Positions 1-11,703 are shown, counted from the stretch's first letter. The stretch is DNA of 64,000 nucleotides from Perilla frutescens (GCA_026008535.1 BRKX01000006.1:6222501-6286500); one strand, 5' to 3'. Notes: generated by a model not told the origin, from the sequence alone. Numbers and translations are program-made.

Positions 1-1382
1 AGCCCAGGCCCAGCCCTCCCTCGCGTTCCCCCCGCCTCCCTTTATTTCCAGTTTTTTGTTTTTCTGATTCGTTAATAATTTTTGGGTTTTTTTTTTCTTT
101 TTTTATTTTTCAAAAACCATCTATTTCACCTAATTTAATTATCGAGTGTAGTGCACAAACTCAGGTATTAGCATTGGGTGAGTGTAATGCATAAGATGCT
201 GGATTAAAAAAAAAAATTCAAAAAATTAAATTAATTCAATTCAATTTTAGAATTCAATTAGGGTTGTGCAAGGACGGACCGGACCAAAAAAATTGGACTC
301 GGACCGACCGAAATTGAGACTTTCAATCGGTTTTTACATACTATTTGGTCGGTCCGATTCTAATTTAAATTGATTGATTTTTTTCGGCCGGTCCAATCCT
401 AGGAAAAATGAAAACGGATGGACCGAACCGACCGAATAAGGTTTACATTAATATATATAAATTATTAATATTATTATATATATAATTGTATGTATTAGTG
501 TATTACTATCAATATTCACAATTATAATAATATTATATCATATTCATAATATTTCTAAACAATAAACTTAAAAAGTCGTAATAAAGTGTAGAATAGATTG
601 AAGAATAAATTACAATTTAGGAAGAAAAAAACACAAAATTCGGTCGGACCGACCGGACCGACTGAAAAATCAGACCAATCTTCCGTCCGATCCTAAAATC
701 CTATTCGGTTGGACCAATCCGTAAAAATATTTCATTCGGTTCTTTCAATCCTACATTGACGGTCCAATCCTGAACTGAACAGACCGTTTGCACAACCCTA
801 GGTTCAATAATTCTAGTTTAGGGTATATATTTATTTCAAAAAAATAATTATTGAGCGAAATGCACGAGCCCACACGTTAGCGCCGGGCAATTGCACTGAG
901 CGAAATGCCGAAAAAATTAAATTAATTAAATTTAATTTTAGAAATTAAATTAATTCAATTTAATTTTAGGGTTCACTAATTTCATTTTAGCATATATTTT
1001 TTTAAAAAAAAATATCAAACACAGTGCACGAACAACCCACACGTTAGCGTCGGGCGAGTGCATTATGCGAAACGTTGGATAAAAAAAATTAAATTAATTC
1101 AAAAAAATTAAATATATATTTATAAAAAAATAGGAAAAATGAAGAAGCTAAAAAGTGAGAAAAAAACTAAAAAGAAAGGGAAAAGAGGGAGGGGGAGAAG
1201 GACCATTAAAAAAGAAAAATAAAAAAAGGGGAGGGGATATCTCATGGGTCAAATAAAGATCCGACGGTCTCACAGAAGTATGGTTAATAAGTATACATTC
1301 AATTTGCGAGTCTCTACTTTCTATTTGTTATATGAGCCGATATTTTCACCCAGAATTCAGTCAGCAAGCCCCAAATATAATA
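1..1382. repeat. AT-rich dispersed repeat, copy A (host of a MITE)
   Basis: No gene seen. The stretch is built of short repeated modules: a GC-richer block with 'cacacgttagcg' near 870 and 1040, and an AT-rich block 'tttagggtatatatttattt' near 820. The same modules recur at about 56.1-56.65 kb, so this is a dispersed repeat family and not unique sequence. It ends near 1260-1275 with a 'gacggtctcacag' motif that the 56-kb copy also has. A hAT-like MITE interrupts it at 259-800. Family membership is unknown; the module sharing is read directly. Confidence 0.5.
259..800. mobile_element. hAT-like MITE, 542 bp
   Basis: The ends form a perfect 13-bp terminal inverted repeat, tagggttgtgcaa against ttgcacaaccct plus a. 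Flanking 8-mers aattcaat (251-258) and ggttcaat (801-808) agree at 6 of 8 positions, as expected for an old 8-bp hAT duplication. The interior is non-coding and full of 'ggaccgaccg' / 'cggtcggtcc' type palindromic motifs in both orientations. The related repeat at 56.36 kb lacks the insert and supplies an empty site. Assignment to hAT rests on duplication length and terminal form. Confidence 0.7.
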
Positions 1383-1613
1383 CTTCCTCCATTTCCAATT
1401 AAGTATTATTTTGGATGAATGCACACAATTAATAAATTAATCGAGTTATTTAATACACAATTGTGTGAATACATTAAATGAGTTAAATAGATGTTTGAAT
1501 GTATCAAATGAGGACAAATGTGTAAAAATTGTAAATTTTCTGTCTTGAATTTGTAAAAATATACTTTTCTTGAAAAAAATGCTAAAATAATACTTATCCA
1601 GAAATGGAAAGAG
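1383..1613. mobile_element. Stowaway-type MITE, copy 1 (231 bp)
   Basis: Flanked by TA on both sides. It begins ttcctccatttcc and ends ggaaagag, a decayed form of the Stowaway terminus CTCCCTCCGT. The body is clearly homologous to the element at 50203-50443, sharing 'ttttggatgaatgcacaca' and 'gtgtgaatacattaaatgag'. No coding capacity. Confidence 0.75.
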
Positions 1614-1615
1614 TA

Positions 1616-2880
1616 TAGTTCAAACGATCCGTGTGTAAGGGAAGGGAAACGTCCCAGGTTTGGGACCAATAAATTAGAAAAAAAAATTGTTAATTACAGT
1701 CCAAAATCTATTTTGCTCACAGTAAAATCATTATAAATAAAAATATTCCCATTTGTCACCTTTTCTTAGTCTTGACTCTTGATTCTTGAACGAGGAATGA
1801 CTGGGGGATATGAATCTTCGTTAATCCTAGCTAGGTGCTCCATTCATCGCTAACAACCTAGTCCAAGTACATGTATATACATAGATGTGGTTCTCTTGTA
1901 AATCATCTAGAATTTATAAACTATAAATCAATCTCACACCACACATTTAAAATTTAATGGTCCAGATTTAGTAAAAAAAAAATGATGGTATTATTGTAAA
2001 TAAAAGAAACTTAAAAAAAATACGGTAGCATTTTGGTAATTTTCGCATCAAGGTCAAACTTAAAAAAAAGACTTACAGACGCGTGCTAACGGAGTCACAA
2101 TCATATTCTGACAGATACATAATCATATGTTAACGAAACGGTATCATTTCCTGCACAAAAATTGCACCTTAATTTAAATACAAATTTGATTTGGTTAGAA
2201 AATAATTAATTGAAGAGTTTTATATGGCTGGAAAGGTAGTCAGACCTATTTTTCAGAAAAAAAAAATTAAAAAAATATTAATCGTGGACAAAGTTATGAT
2301 TGTTTGATTGAAAGTTGTCAGTTGCACTATTTAGCTTCAATCATTACATTATTACTTCGTTAGCATTGTGTAATGTATTCCTTCAACATTACACATTTAC
2401 TAACAGAAGTAAATAATGAAATTTAATAAAATTAAATTGTTGAATCTTAAAATTAATATAATTACTCTTATAACAATATAACTTATGTCAACGAATCATC
2501 TGTCATATACTAACGTAACATGTCTAATTGGGATGAAAGTTATATGGTAATTAAACACATATAAAAAAATATAAGTTTGAAGTTCTAAAGAAAACTTTTG
2601 AGATGCTAAGCCACATCATTTTTTTCAAAAAAAAAAAAAAAAACAAGACAAATAGCCCTGCAGTTATAAAAAAATGGTGAAAATTGCAACAAAAGCGAGA
2701 TGAATGATTGATGATTGATTTACAGTTTATACACCGGATAATGGCTTACATTTGATACATTCCCTGTAGATAGATAGGACTGAGGGCAAAAGATTGGTAA
2801 AAGTTTTGGTCTAGTGATTGAATAAAAATGCAACTGCACCATACATTAAATTGGAAGGTGAATGAAAAAAAATACCTAAC
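1616..2880. other. AT-rich intergenic DNA
   Basis: No recognisable gene or element. Only poly-A/poly-T tracts and short low-complexity stretches are seen. Confidence 0.5.
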
Positions 2881-2890
2881 TTCAGGCTCA

Positions 2891-2989
2891 CTATATTCTC
2901 AGCTTCCAAACATCACTTAAATAAACTTCATCTGAAGCTTTCCAAGGACCACTCCACCCCTGTTGATTAAAGTTATTGCCTGCTTGTCC
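2891..2989 (-). pseudogene. Orphan terminal exon, possibly of a kelch-type protein
   Basis: On the minus strand an AG acceptor is followed by 32 open codons and a TAG stop. The peptide opens GQAGNNFNQQGW and ends YLSDVWKLRI. The SDVWKL string resembles the end of a kelch blade, and codon composition looks coding against the AT-rich surroundings. I could not join it to any convincing upstream exon between 3000 and 3600, so it may be the last exon of a gene whose other exons I miss, or a relic. Product identity is a guess. Confidence 0.3.
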
Positions 2990-3604
2990 CTTTAAACACA
3001 CAAAATAAATTGCAATTAAAAAATTCAAATTTATTCATAAATTCCTGAACAAGCACTTACAAAACCTAACAGGCAATACATTTGCAAGGACAGTGATTCC
3101 CATCAACACAAACCCACAAAATTATGTTAAATAAAACTTCCCCACTTAAAAAACATACTATTATTATTTTTATTTTATTTTTGTTCTAAATTTTCCAAAA
3201 ACCGTCTTGCTTTCAGGGGGAAAAACATTCATCTACGAAGAAAATTGGAAGTTAAATATAATAAATGATAAAGCATAATTAAAGGCATAAAATAACAGGC
3301 CAATATGGTATTTTTGGAGGGATCATAGACATAAACAAGACTACTATATATGGAGCAGCAAGCATCTCATATGACTGGAATAAAGACAGGAAAAAGTGAA
3401 GAGAAGCTTACAACTAAAGTATTAGAAATCATAGGAAAATACTAAATACAATGGCAAGAAAAAAATAATTGATGTTTTAGACTACTATGTATCTGTCTTT
3501 TAACTTTATGTAAATGAAGTTATGTATCCAAACTAAAAGGCATTATTTCATGAGATGCATATTGTAATTTATATATATAAATACTATTTGATGAGCAGTT
3601 CTAT

Positions 3605-3805
3605 ATGTTCCCTGCAGCAGCAAGTAGAGAGACAAGATCCAATTTAGTGTCCATGAAGAAGAAGAAACCTAAATATTCCCTTCCTATCTTCCTCATTAAT
3701 AAACCCTTCTCTCCACACAATGGAGCTCCAAAGCAAAAAAAGAAGTTTGGTAATAACAAACTCATTCTTCTATTCATTAAGTTTAAGGAAATCTGTTCAA
3801 ATTAA
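3605..3805 (+). other. Upstream ORF in the leader of the APS2-like gene
   Basis: A 66-codon ORF, lysine-rich and without recognisable domain, ends 12 nt before the chosen ATG of the ADP-glucose pyrophosphorylase gene. It is in a different frame and has no homologous counterpart that I know. If transcribed it would be a uORF that could limit downstream translation. It may equally be chance. Confidence 0.25.
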
Positions 3806-3817
3806 ATTGTAACTATC

Positions 3818-6146
3818 ATGCCTATGCTGCTTTCTTCATGTACCAAAATTAGTCTTTCTCATGTTTGTTACAAGCCTGCATCAAAATCTGGCTCAACGTC
3901 TCCTTCAAGTTTGTTCGTGAAGAACTCACAGCAGCCCGATTGCTTGAATTCTTCTCTGTTCCCACCAGCAAACCAGGTGATCATGATGATGAACATTGAT
4001 TGCATTGTTAATCTTGCTGAGCATCTGATCTTATTTTGTACTAGATTTTTCAGCTGTTTTTTTCTCTGTCATGTAACAAGAAAGAGAGGAGATTTTTATT
4101 AGTATGATCAGAGTGTTGCAGCAATTGTGTTTGGAGATCAATCATCACATTCGAGGCTCTATCCGCTGACAAAGAGAAGATCGGAAGCTGCTATTCCTAT
4201 AGCTGGAAACTACAGGCTGGTTGATGCTGTCTTGAGCAACTGTATCAATAGCAACATAACTAAAATCTATGCACTCACACAATTCAACTCTACTTCCCTC
4301 AATTCCCACATTGCAAGAGCTTACTCTGCAGCCCGTCTCTCAAAGGACGGGTTTGTAGAAGTCATTGCAGCATATCAGAGTCCAGAAGACAATGGCTGGT
4401 TTCAGGTATTGTATATATATGACTTCAACATATCTACATTAAATTTGGAGTGTTGTTAAAATTTAGAGGCATTCTATGCTATATGGTGTCACCAGGGAAG
4501 TGCAGATGCTATTAGGAGGTGTTTGTGGGTGCTTGAGGAGTATCCTGTCGATGAATTCTTGGTTCTTCCCGGCCATCATCTGTATAAAATGGACTATCAG
4601 AAACTTATAGAAGCTCACAGATCAAGCAAAGCCGATATAACTGTGTCTGTGTTTAGCAGAACAAGGAATGAAGATTTTGGATTTGGCATTTTCAAACTTA
4701 ATGCTGAAAATCAACTTCTTGAGTTCAGAGAGAATCCAGAATCAAACAGAAATCTTAATTCAAAAACAGTGAGTGTTTTGCATATTTTGACTCGTATTCT
4801 TATACTAATACAAACCTAATAAGGATACAAGGCTAACATCCAAGAAGATTCTAACCATCATTTCAGGTAAATAAATGTGATGATGATGTGAAGGATAATT
4901 TTCCAAGTATGGGAATCTATGTCATTAACAGAGATGTCATGAGAAAGCTTCTGATAGAGTCTTTTCCAAATGTGAATGACTTAAAAAGCCAATTAATCCC
5001 AGGTGCAATTTCTCTTGGAATGAAGGTGATCTCAGATTTTCCAACTGTTTTCTTCTCTTAATGTTCAATCTTCATTCTTCAATCTTGAATCTTCTAAACT
5101 TTACAGATTAATGGCTATCCGTTCGATGGGTACTGGGAGGATATGAGAAGCATAGAAGCATACTACCGCGCAAATATGGAAACCATTCGAAGGGCTAACA
5201 CAGCATATAAGTCGGTAACTCCAAATAGTATATAGCGAGCATATATAGTTGCACAAAACTCCTCACTTTTGAAATTTGTGAAAAAAATTAGTGTTGGCTG
5301 TGGAGCTAACTATTCCTGTAGTAAATGCTGAAAAAATATTCACGCAATGCATTAATCTTGGATAAAATCTTGGCAGCAAGCTGACATAAATTGATGTCTT
5401 GGTTATGATAGCAGCTTCTATGATAGAGATAGCCCTATGTACACACTGCCTCGCCGTCTGCCTCCAACTCTTGTAACAGATGCAGTCATAACGGATTCCA
5501 TCATCGGAGATGGCTGCAATCTTAGTGTAAGAAAACATCAACAGAAACATGCATTGTATTATAAACATTCTCTATTTCATGGCTAATTATGTTTCCTTCT
5601 CCAATGCAGAAATGCAGGATAAAAGGCACTGTGGTAGGCATGAGAACAAGAATAGGCAACAATGCTGTGGTTGAGGATTCAGTTATTATGGGATCTGACA
5701 TTTATGATCATGTAAGAAAAATACACCATGCATGCATCTTGAAAGAAACATCATAATTCATGACAAAACACAAGCTGTTTGTAAAATGATAAAACTACAA
5801 AACTAAAATAATATGCAGAATTGTATGAGCATTGGCATTCCAATTGGCATTGGAGAAGGTTCACATATAAGGAAGGCGATAGTTGATAAGAATGCAAGAA
5901 TTGGGAAAAATGTGATGGTATGTTGGAAGATATATATATATATATTGATCTACATATCTAGTCAATTTAATTAATGCTCAGCTATTCAGACAAAAACACT
6001 AAGAAAAAATGTGTTTTAATTTTTTGCAGATTATAAACAAGGACAATGTGCAGGAAGGAAACATGGAAGCAGATGGCTATATCATATCAGGAGGAATTAT
6101 TGTAATTATAAGGAGCGCAGTGATTCCAAATGGGAGCATACTCTAA
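3818..6146 (+). CDS. APS2: ADP-glucose pyrophosphorylase small-subunit-like protein (APS2 type), nine exons
   Basis: Exons: 3818-3976, 4112-4405, 4496-4768, 4867-5025, 5107-5210, 5415-5526, 5610-5711, 5819-5917, 6030-6146. All introns are GT-AG and phases agree, giving 472 residues. The exon 5 donor is the weakest call. Exon 1 (53 residues, Ser-rich) looks like a plastid transit peptide. The nucleotidyl-transferase domain follows (about 54-360: RLYPLTKRRSEAAIP, NYRLVDAVLSNCINSNITKI, LTQFNS), then a left-handed beta-helix C-terminus (IGDGCNL, GIGEGSHIRKAIVDKNARIG, INKDNVQEGN). AGPase makes ADP-glucose for starch in plastids. In this copy the glycine-rich GGGxGTR loop reads GDQSSHSR and the catalytic GDHLYRMDY reads GHHLYKMDY, as in Arabidopsis APS2, which is considered non-catalytic. 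I infer a regulatory or vestigial subunit. The frame is intact. Confidence 0.9.
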
Positions 6147-6239
6147 AACTTTATTTAATTTATTTGGATGGAATGTGAAACAATCAAATAATCAGAGAGA
6201 TTATATCATGAATATTCTTTAAAATAATTGTAGGCATTA

Positions 6240-6261
6240 AAGAATATATATATATATATAT

Positions 6262-6302
<41 letters not shown>
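6240..6302. repeat. (TA)n microsatellite downstream of APS2
   Basis: About 60 bp of alternating TA with a short 'tacacacatacata' interruption. It starts roughly 95 bp after the APS2 stop codon. Confidence 0.9.
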
Positions 6303-6307
<5 letters not shown>

Positions 6308-6589
6308 ATCCAAAAGGAAAATACAAACAACTAAGCTGATATTCCAAAAGGACTTTTTTTTTTTCAATGATGAGATCAAAATCACATTATAACCACTTGT
6401 TGTATTTCACATTTATTTCCTGCCATGTCTCAGTCACCTAGCTATATCAGTTCACCACCTTTCTGCTATGATATGTATCTAGATTTGTGTTACTTCACAA
6501 CCTAAGAAGTTGAGCAAACTACTAGATTATAAGTTATGACTTCATCATGACTTTATGAGTAAAGAAAAAAGAAAACAATTATTAATTAA

Positions 6590-7040
6590 TCAAAATATAG
6601 TTTGGTTCGGTTTCACTTCAAGTGAAAAATATTTTGGTTAAAATAATTTATGATTTATAATTCTAATATTAATTATACTTGTATTAATAAATTTAAAATG
6701 TACGATATACCTAAATAATATTAGTAATTTTAATATTTAGTTTCGATTTTCTAGTTTTAGAATTTTTAAAAGATTTACTTATTTAATATATCGTTTGTTA
6801 TCTATTGAGTGCGTATTATTTTCTTTAAATATAATTGTTTTGGAAAAATAAAAATAATTATTAAAAATTCGGTTAAACCAAAAACCAAACCAAACTAACC
6901 AAAGAATTATGGTTTCATTTGGTTCGGTTATATACATATTATTTTGGTTGGTTCACTTTGAATTTTTTTAAGAAACTTTTTATTTGATTTTGTTATTTTA
7001 GTTTGATTTTGCACCGAACCAATCATTTGCATACCCCTAC
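6590..7040. mobile_element. Remnant of a hAT-like MITE with ggttcggtt motifs
   Basis: The segment holds 'ggttcggttt' and 'aaccaaaccaaac' motifs in opposite orientations and ends 'tttgcatacccct', the usual right terminus of the MITE type seen intact at 14478-14974. A clear left terminus is missing. Non-coding. Confidence 0.5.
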
Positions 7041-7195
7041 TTAATATTACAGTAATAAATTTTTTGAGAGATAAAAAATATTATAAATAGTATATCAATA
7101 TCACGCAATATTTGGCAGCCACAGAGGGCAATAAAGAGATTCACCAAACTTGACTAAAAGAATAGAATACGTATTTTATTTATTTATATATAGAA

Positions 7196-7240
7196 ATAAT
7201 AAAATAATAAATATATATATATATATATATATATAAGCAT
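7196..7240. repeat. (AT)n tract in the TOM9-2 promoter/leader
   Basis: An alternating AT run lies about 90 bp before the TOM9-2 ATG, just downstream of 'tatatatagaa', which could serve as TATA box. Confidence 0.6.
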
Positions 7241-7320
7241 AAGCAGAAGCAGAGTAGGAGAAGAGGGTTTTAAAGGGTTTTAGATCCAACAGCCAGCCAG
7301 CCACCCCCACCCCAAATCCA

Positions 7321-7617
7321 ATGGCTTCGAAACGCGTTTCTCTTAGCAGACCCGGCAGCAGCAGCGACGACGGTATCTTATCTCGAATCTCCGATAACAC
7401 GGTGGTGCGGAAGGGGAAGAGCGCCGCCTGCGACGCGGTGTACGTGGCGAAGCGGCTACTCAGGAGCACCGGCAAGGCGGCGTGGATCGCCGCCACCACC
7501 TTCATCGTGCTGGGAATTCCGCTGATCATTGAGATGGATCGCGAGGCGCAGTTCACCGAGGCCGAGCTACAGCAGGCCTCCCTCCTCGGAGGCGCCGCCC
7601 CCGCCCAGTCAAAGTGA
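7321..7617 (+). CDS. TOM9-2: Mitochondrial import receptor subunit TOM9-2 (plant Tom22)
   Basis: Intronless, 98 residues, ending AQSK-TGA. Plant Tom22 homologues are about 9 kDa subunits of the TOM complex in the outer mitochondrial membrane; they keep the transmembrane and inner segments but lack the acidic cytosolic receptor domain of fungal Tom22. Visible here are a basic/Ser N-terminus (1-30), the conserved DAVYVAKRLLRSTGKAAW block (39-55), one membrane span about 54-70, then EMDREAQ and LQQASLLG in the intermembrane-space tail. Local GC content rises sharply over the ORF, typical of a real gene in this AT-rich region. The start is the first ATG of the transcript-like region and matches family length. 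Confidence 0.93.
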   Translation: MASKRVSLSRPGSSSDDGILSRISDNTVVRKGKSAACDAVYVAKRLLRSTGKAAWIAATTFIVLGIPLIIEMDREAQFTEAELQQASLLGGAAPAQSK

Positions 7618-8200
7618 TTTCCTTTTATTGCTTGATTAATTATGATCTCGGATCTAGGGTTTCAATGTAGTCGGTGGTACTGTTGCTGTTATATTTTGTT
7701 TTACTACTGTTAATTAATATTTTTAACTGCGATCCAGATATACATCCCTTTTTTTCATGTATGGATTTTATTGTTACATAAAAATGGATGAATTTGATGA
7801 TGTGTTTCTCTTTCCTGAGATTGAAAGCTGTTTTTTATTTGAATATAGGAATAGTATGTTTTTAGAGGTTCTATTCTAGTGTGTGTATGTTTCTTAACCA
7901 GTTGTTGTGTTGTAACAAACCGGAGATGATTTTCTTAGTTTAGCCATGAATTGGAAATTTAGTTTCTTCGAAAGTTAACTCTTCCACAGTTAAACTCAGC
8001 TGAGGTTTGTATTTGTTATTCCCCTGCTATTATTAATTGCATTTCATGTTTTTGAGTCATTTAAATTTTGTTGAAGTTTTATGATAATGCATCCATCGAA
8101 CCTCAATTACAATATTTAAAACTTAAGAACCCAACTTCAGATACTACAATATTTCATTTATAACTCTTGTGCCCACAGCGAGCGTAGCCAGCTAATGAAT
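7618..8200. other. 3' flank of TOM9-2
   Basis: AT-rich, no ORF of interest. The first few hundred bases are probably 3' UTR; no clear polyadenylation site was fixed. Confidence 0.4.
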
Positions 8201-8227
8201 ACGGGTCAATCTCACAGAGAGCTGTTG

Positions 8228-8446
8228 TGATTCCATCTTCAAGTAACCAATCATAAAAGGGGATTCCATCTTCAAGTAACCAATCATAAAAAGGGGGTTT
8301 GGTTTGTTGTCACTGCTCGAAATTAAATCTGCAAAAGAAAGTAAAGGAAATATCAGATAACAAAGGTTCTGGCGTTTGAACTTGAATTTGGTTTCAATAT
8401 ATATCAACTCGATCATTTGGTTTCAATATATATCAACTCGATCATG
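8228..8446. repeat. Two short tandem duplications
   Basis: A roughly 36-bp unit containing 'ccatcttcaagtaaccaatc' occurs twice back to back (about 8230-8300). A 31-bp unit containing 'tttggtttcaatatatatca' occurs twice at about 8387-8446. Both lie at the edge of the non-coding repeat that extends to 9738. Confidence 0.8.
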
Positions 8447-8449
8447 GGC

Positions 8450-9738
8450 ACACTGATTTTCATACATGATAAATCATCTAGTTATGGAGACCGGATTCCT
8501 CTCTGCGTCTCCCCATTCATCTTTTCATTATAGACTTAAAAACAATTCCTCGTCAATTAAATCCCTAATCAATCACCCACCCCCGGTTCCCCAAAGAGAT
8601 GTAAGTGAACAGACAACAATGTGCCCTAGACGAACCCATATCTGTTGTGTTTACCGATTCCTCGTGTACCCACAACAACCTATTGATTCCCTTATTACTA
8701 TATGAACCAACACACAGTCACGATTCGCCAATTCAGTTAATAGTGGTGTACCCTCTTTACCTAACGAGTGATCAGCCACATTGGGCATTTCAGACACACA
8801 CTTACATGGAACAAGGCACAAGAATCAACAGAAACCTATCATGCATTACTATGCCCATTTGGGTCTCACGAGTCTAGATTTATATTCAAACCATTTTCGT
8901 TGTTCAAACACCAGAATTAAAAATCTAGTCAAGCATGCCAGACATAATTAAAATTGCAGAAATGAAAGACATAATTGTAAAGGAAACTTACTGAATTTAA
9001 TACGCAAAAATACTCAACATAAATGTTGAGTTTGAAAGCATAATCTTAAGTCCCAAAGGCTTAAGGCCAATGGATTGTTTCTTGCTGCAAAATTAAAATG
9101 CAGGAAAGTAAAAATGTAGCAATGTTTCTGACTGCCAAAGCTTCTGTTTTCAGAATTCAAAGAAGCTTAAATAGTTACATTTCCGAATCAGAGATGCCCC
9201 AATAAGCTGGGGTCTTCATTGGATTTCCGGAACTGGTGTGCCTTCTCTGATCTGTCTGGATAAGCATAAGTTAACCAAATCCCTATTTTTTAGGGATTTG
9301 GGCTTATCTCTTCTTTGCAACGCCTTTAAGAGTCCAGTCTACCTCCAACTCTTCTTCGGATAATGTAGCTATCTTTTTCATCTCTCTCCTCAAACTGATC
9401 TCGGGTTTCTCGCAATCGCCCTAGCCCAGCCCATTGTTGTCAAGTTTGCACGAGCAAAGTGGGCACGGCATCTTGCAGTCAGCCTCATCTATCTCTGATA
9501 TGTCCATTCCACCACCCGAATATAGGATGAGTGCTGAAAGAAGTCCCCTGTGCCTCTGTCTGAATCTTTAGCTTGGATTTTGCTTAAATAACCGGGCATA
9601 AAATGCCCCTTTCGCCAGACTTGACCTCCGCAATGTCCCATGACCTCATCCTGGTTCTTGTTGACTCAAAATAAACTAAAAAAGGACATTTATAACGAAC
9701 AAAATGCTCATAAAAATACGAAATAAATGGACTTATCA
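8450..9738 (-). repeat. Unclassified non-coding repeat, possibly LTR-derived
   Basis: About 1.3 kb of higher-GC sequence without coding potential on either strand. Read on the minus strand it starts at 9738 with 'tgataagtccatttatttcg', which has the TG start and composition of a retrotransposon LTR. No matching second copy, CA end with duplication, or primer-binding site was found here. Assignment as LTR relic is inference. Confidence 0.3.
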
Positions 9739-9789
9739 AGTCAGTACAGATAAAATTGTACTAACATCTCTTTTAAAATATTTCAACAT

Positions 9790-10073
9790 CAACTTATCGG
9801 AGGAGACCCACCGCGTCTGTAAGGAGACGATGTGCAGAATGCAATGATGCATCACGCATTCAAAATGCTCAACAAGAAAGATTGGATAATATGGCTAATG
9901 AGGAAAGAGTGGAGGAGAATATAGAGAATGAAGGTGCTGAAGATATCAATCGAGAGAATGAAGGTGCTGATTATATCAATCAAGAGAATGAAGGTGCTGA
10001 GGATATTATTGAAGATGATGAGATACTGAGAGGGCCATTTCCAGGGGACCGACTGATCATTTCAATTGTTTAG
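9790..10073 (+). pseudogene. Fragment of a transposon-associated plant mobile domain-like protein
   Basis: A reading frame from about 9790 contains a 10-residue unit of the form ENEGAEDINR repeated three times (30-bp DNA period, about 9930-10005). It then reads ILRGPFPG, the sequence that commonly opens plant mobile domain (MAIN-like) proteins carried by MULEs. Right after GPFPG the frame shifts and stops, so the domain itself is lost. Start and upstream exons are not visible. Identity rests on the GPFPG motif and is modest. Confidence 0.35.
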
Positions 10074-10079
10074 ATCGAT

Positions 10080-10960
10080 ATGTGTGCATTCGGAAAATAG
10101 TTTTTCGATCCACATTTTTCAGTTTGGAAAATATGTTTTCCGAACAAACACAATTTATGCTTTGTACTTAAAAATTAAATGTGAAAAATAATACGTGAAA
10201 AAATAAATCCCGAACAAACACAAGTTGTTCAGTTACAAGTCAATACATGTGAAAAAATAAATTAAGAGATTCACAATACACCAAAAAAAATAAATTAAGA
10301 AATCCCGAATATAGTTTAGGTGCACTTTTCACCACTAATAGTTATAATAAATTTTTTTCATCCAGTTGCGCAATCATTTCGGTGTTCTCTCCACTGAAGT
10401 GTAATAGGAGGAAATGGATGACCTGGAGTTAGCAATACCTAAAGGAAAAACATACTAAGTCCATTGTTATGAATACATCTTGATAATGAACGATGAACGA
10501 CTACAACAGTTCCAAGTAGAATAGCTCTCTCACGCACCCAATGGATCAATTCATCATGAGAATCAAATAAGTCCATTATTGTGAATACATCTTGATAATC
10601 ACGAAGTAATTCGTGATTCAATTGGCCTACACTGCTCTCCGTAAATTCCTACAAATTTGTTGAAAATAGAAAAATGAGGACTGTTCGAAAAATTGATTTC
10701 CAAACACATGAAAGCATGTTCAAAATAAACATTTTCGAAACAATAAGGATAAGTTTGAAAAATTAAATTTGTGAATCACTTGATATGTATTTGAAAAACT
10801 AATTACCGAAGCGTATGACTGTAGTGTGATAACGTAATTTCCGAACCAAAGTGTACTAGATCGAAAAATTATTTTCCAAACATAGAAGTTATTGAGCAGA
10901 CTGTATTTTTTCGAACCAATCGCGACGATTTGTAATCCTTAACTTGACAGACCTCATGAA
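10080..10960. repeat. Short interspersed ttcggaaaat-type repeats
   Basis: Many short motifs of the type 'ttcggaaaat' / 'attttccgaac' and 'cgaaaaattattttcc' recur in both orientations around the decayed coding fragments. Such arrays are common in subterminal parts of DNA transposons. No terminal repeats were pinned down. Confidence 0.4.
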
Positions 10961-11034
10961 AATTGAAAAAAAATACGGTGCAAGTAGTAAAAAATCACTT
11001 ACATTGCTCGTGTCTTCTTCATTTTTGAACTCCA
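10439..11034 (-). pseudogene. FAR1/MULE-type N-terminal coding remnant, two exons
   Basis: On the minus strand an ATG at 11034 opens MEFKNEEDTSN, followed by a GT donor. A second exon (about 10439-10654) reads EFTESSVGQLNHELL and later DELIHWVRERAILLG and TVVVVHRS. An 'F.s.deLi.WvR..a...g.vvvi.rS' arrangement is typical of the N-termini of MULE-encoded FAR1-related proteins. The frame ends at TAG in a short direct duplication: the text around 'ccattgttatgaatacatct' near 10460 repeats 'ccattattgtgaatacatct' near 10570. A truncated relic of the same element as the neighbouring PMD-like fragment is likely. Confidence 0.4.
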
Positions 11035-11703
11035 TGGTGATTTAGACACATAATATGCTATCCAAAATTTGAGAAATAGGGTTTCTATTTTGTTTGCTTC
11101 ATGTTTTCAACTATACTTCTAAAGATTCACCTCAATGTTTGATATTTGATGTATATTTATTATTTTTTAAAAATATTTATTATGCTATTTTAATTAGTGG
11201 TGGAGAGAGAAATAATAGTAGTGCATGAAAATAAAAAAAGAGTATTTCAATAATATCAAAAATTTCTATTTTTTAATTAATTTCATTTTATTGTGCATTG
11301 AGAAAAAGTAGTGGTGTGAACACCCTTATGATTAAGTGAACCTACTCAAGCATTTGTCAACGCTAGTTGTTGAAACTAAAATATTCCATGGCCATAATAA
11401 TTCTCAAAACCTTAGATCCAACAAACAAACTGCAAAATCAATAGCAACGTGTGCTCATGAATAAAATCGTAACACAATTCATATCTCTATCAAAATACCG
11501 GATTTGAAATCCCATAATAAGACTTTTTAACAATCTGAGAAAAACATTTTCCATCTTGCAAAACTTTAAAACCTGCTGATCAAAAATCAAAATCAGCTGG
11601 TCTTGACACAATTCATTATAATAATTCTACAACTGACAAAAATCAGCTCGAATTGACATTCTTGAATGTAAAAACAACATAACTTGGACCCCTCCAGGAA
11701 ACA

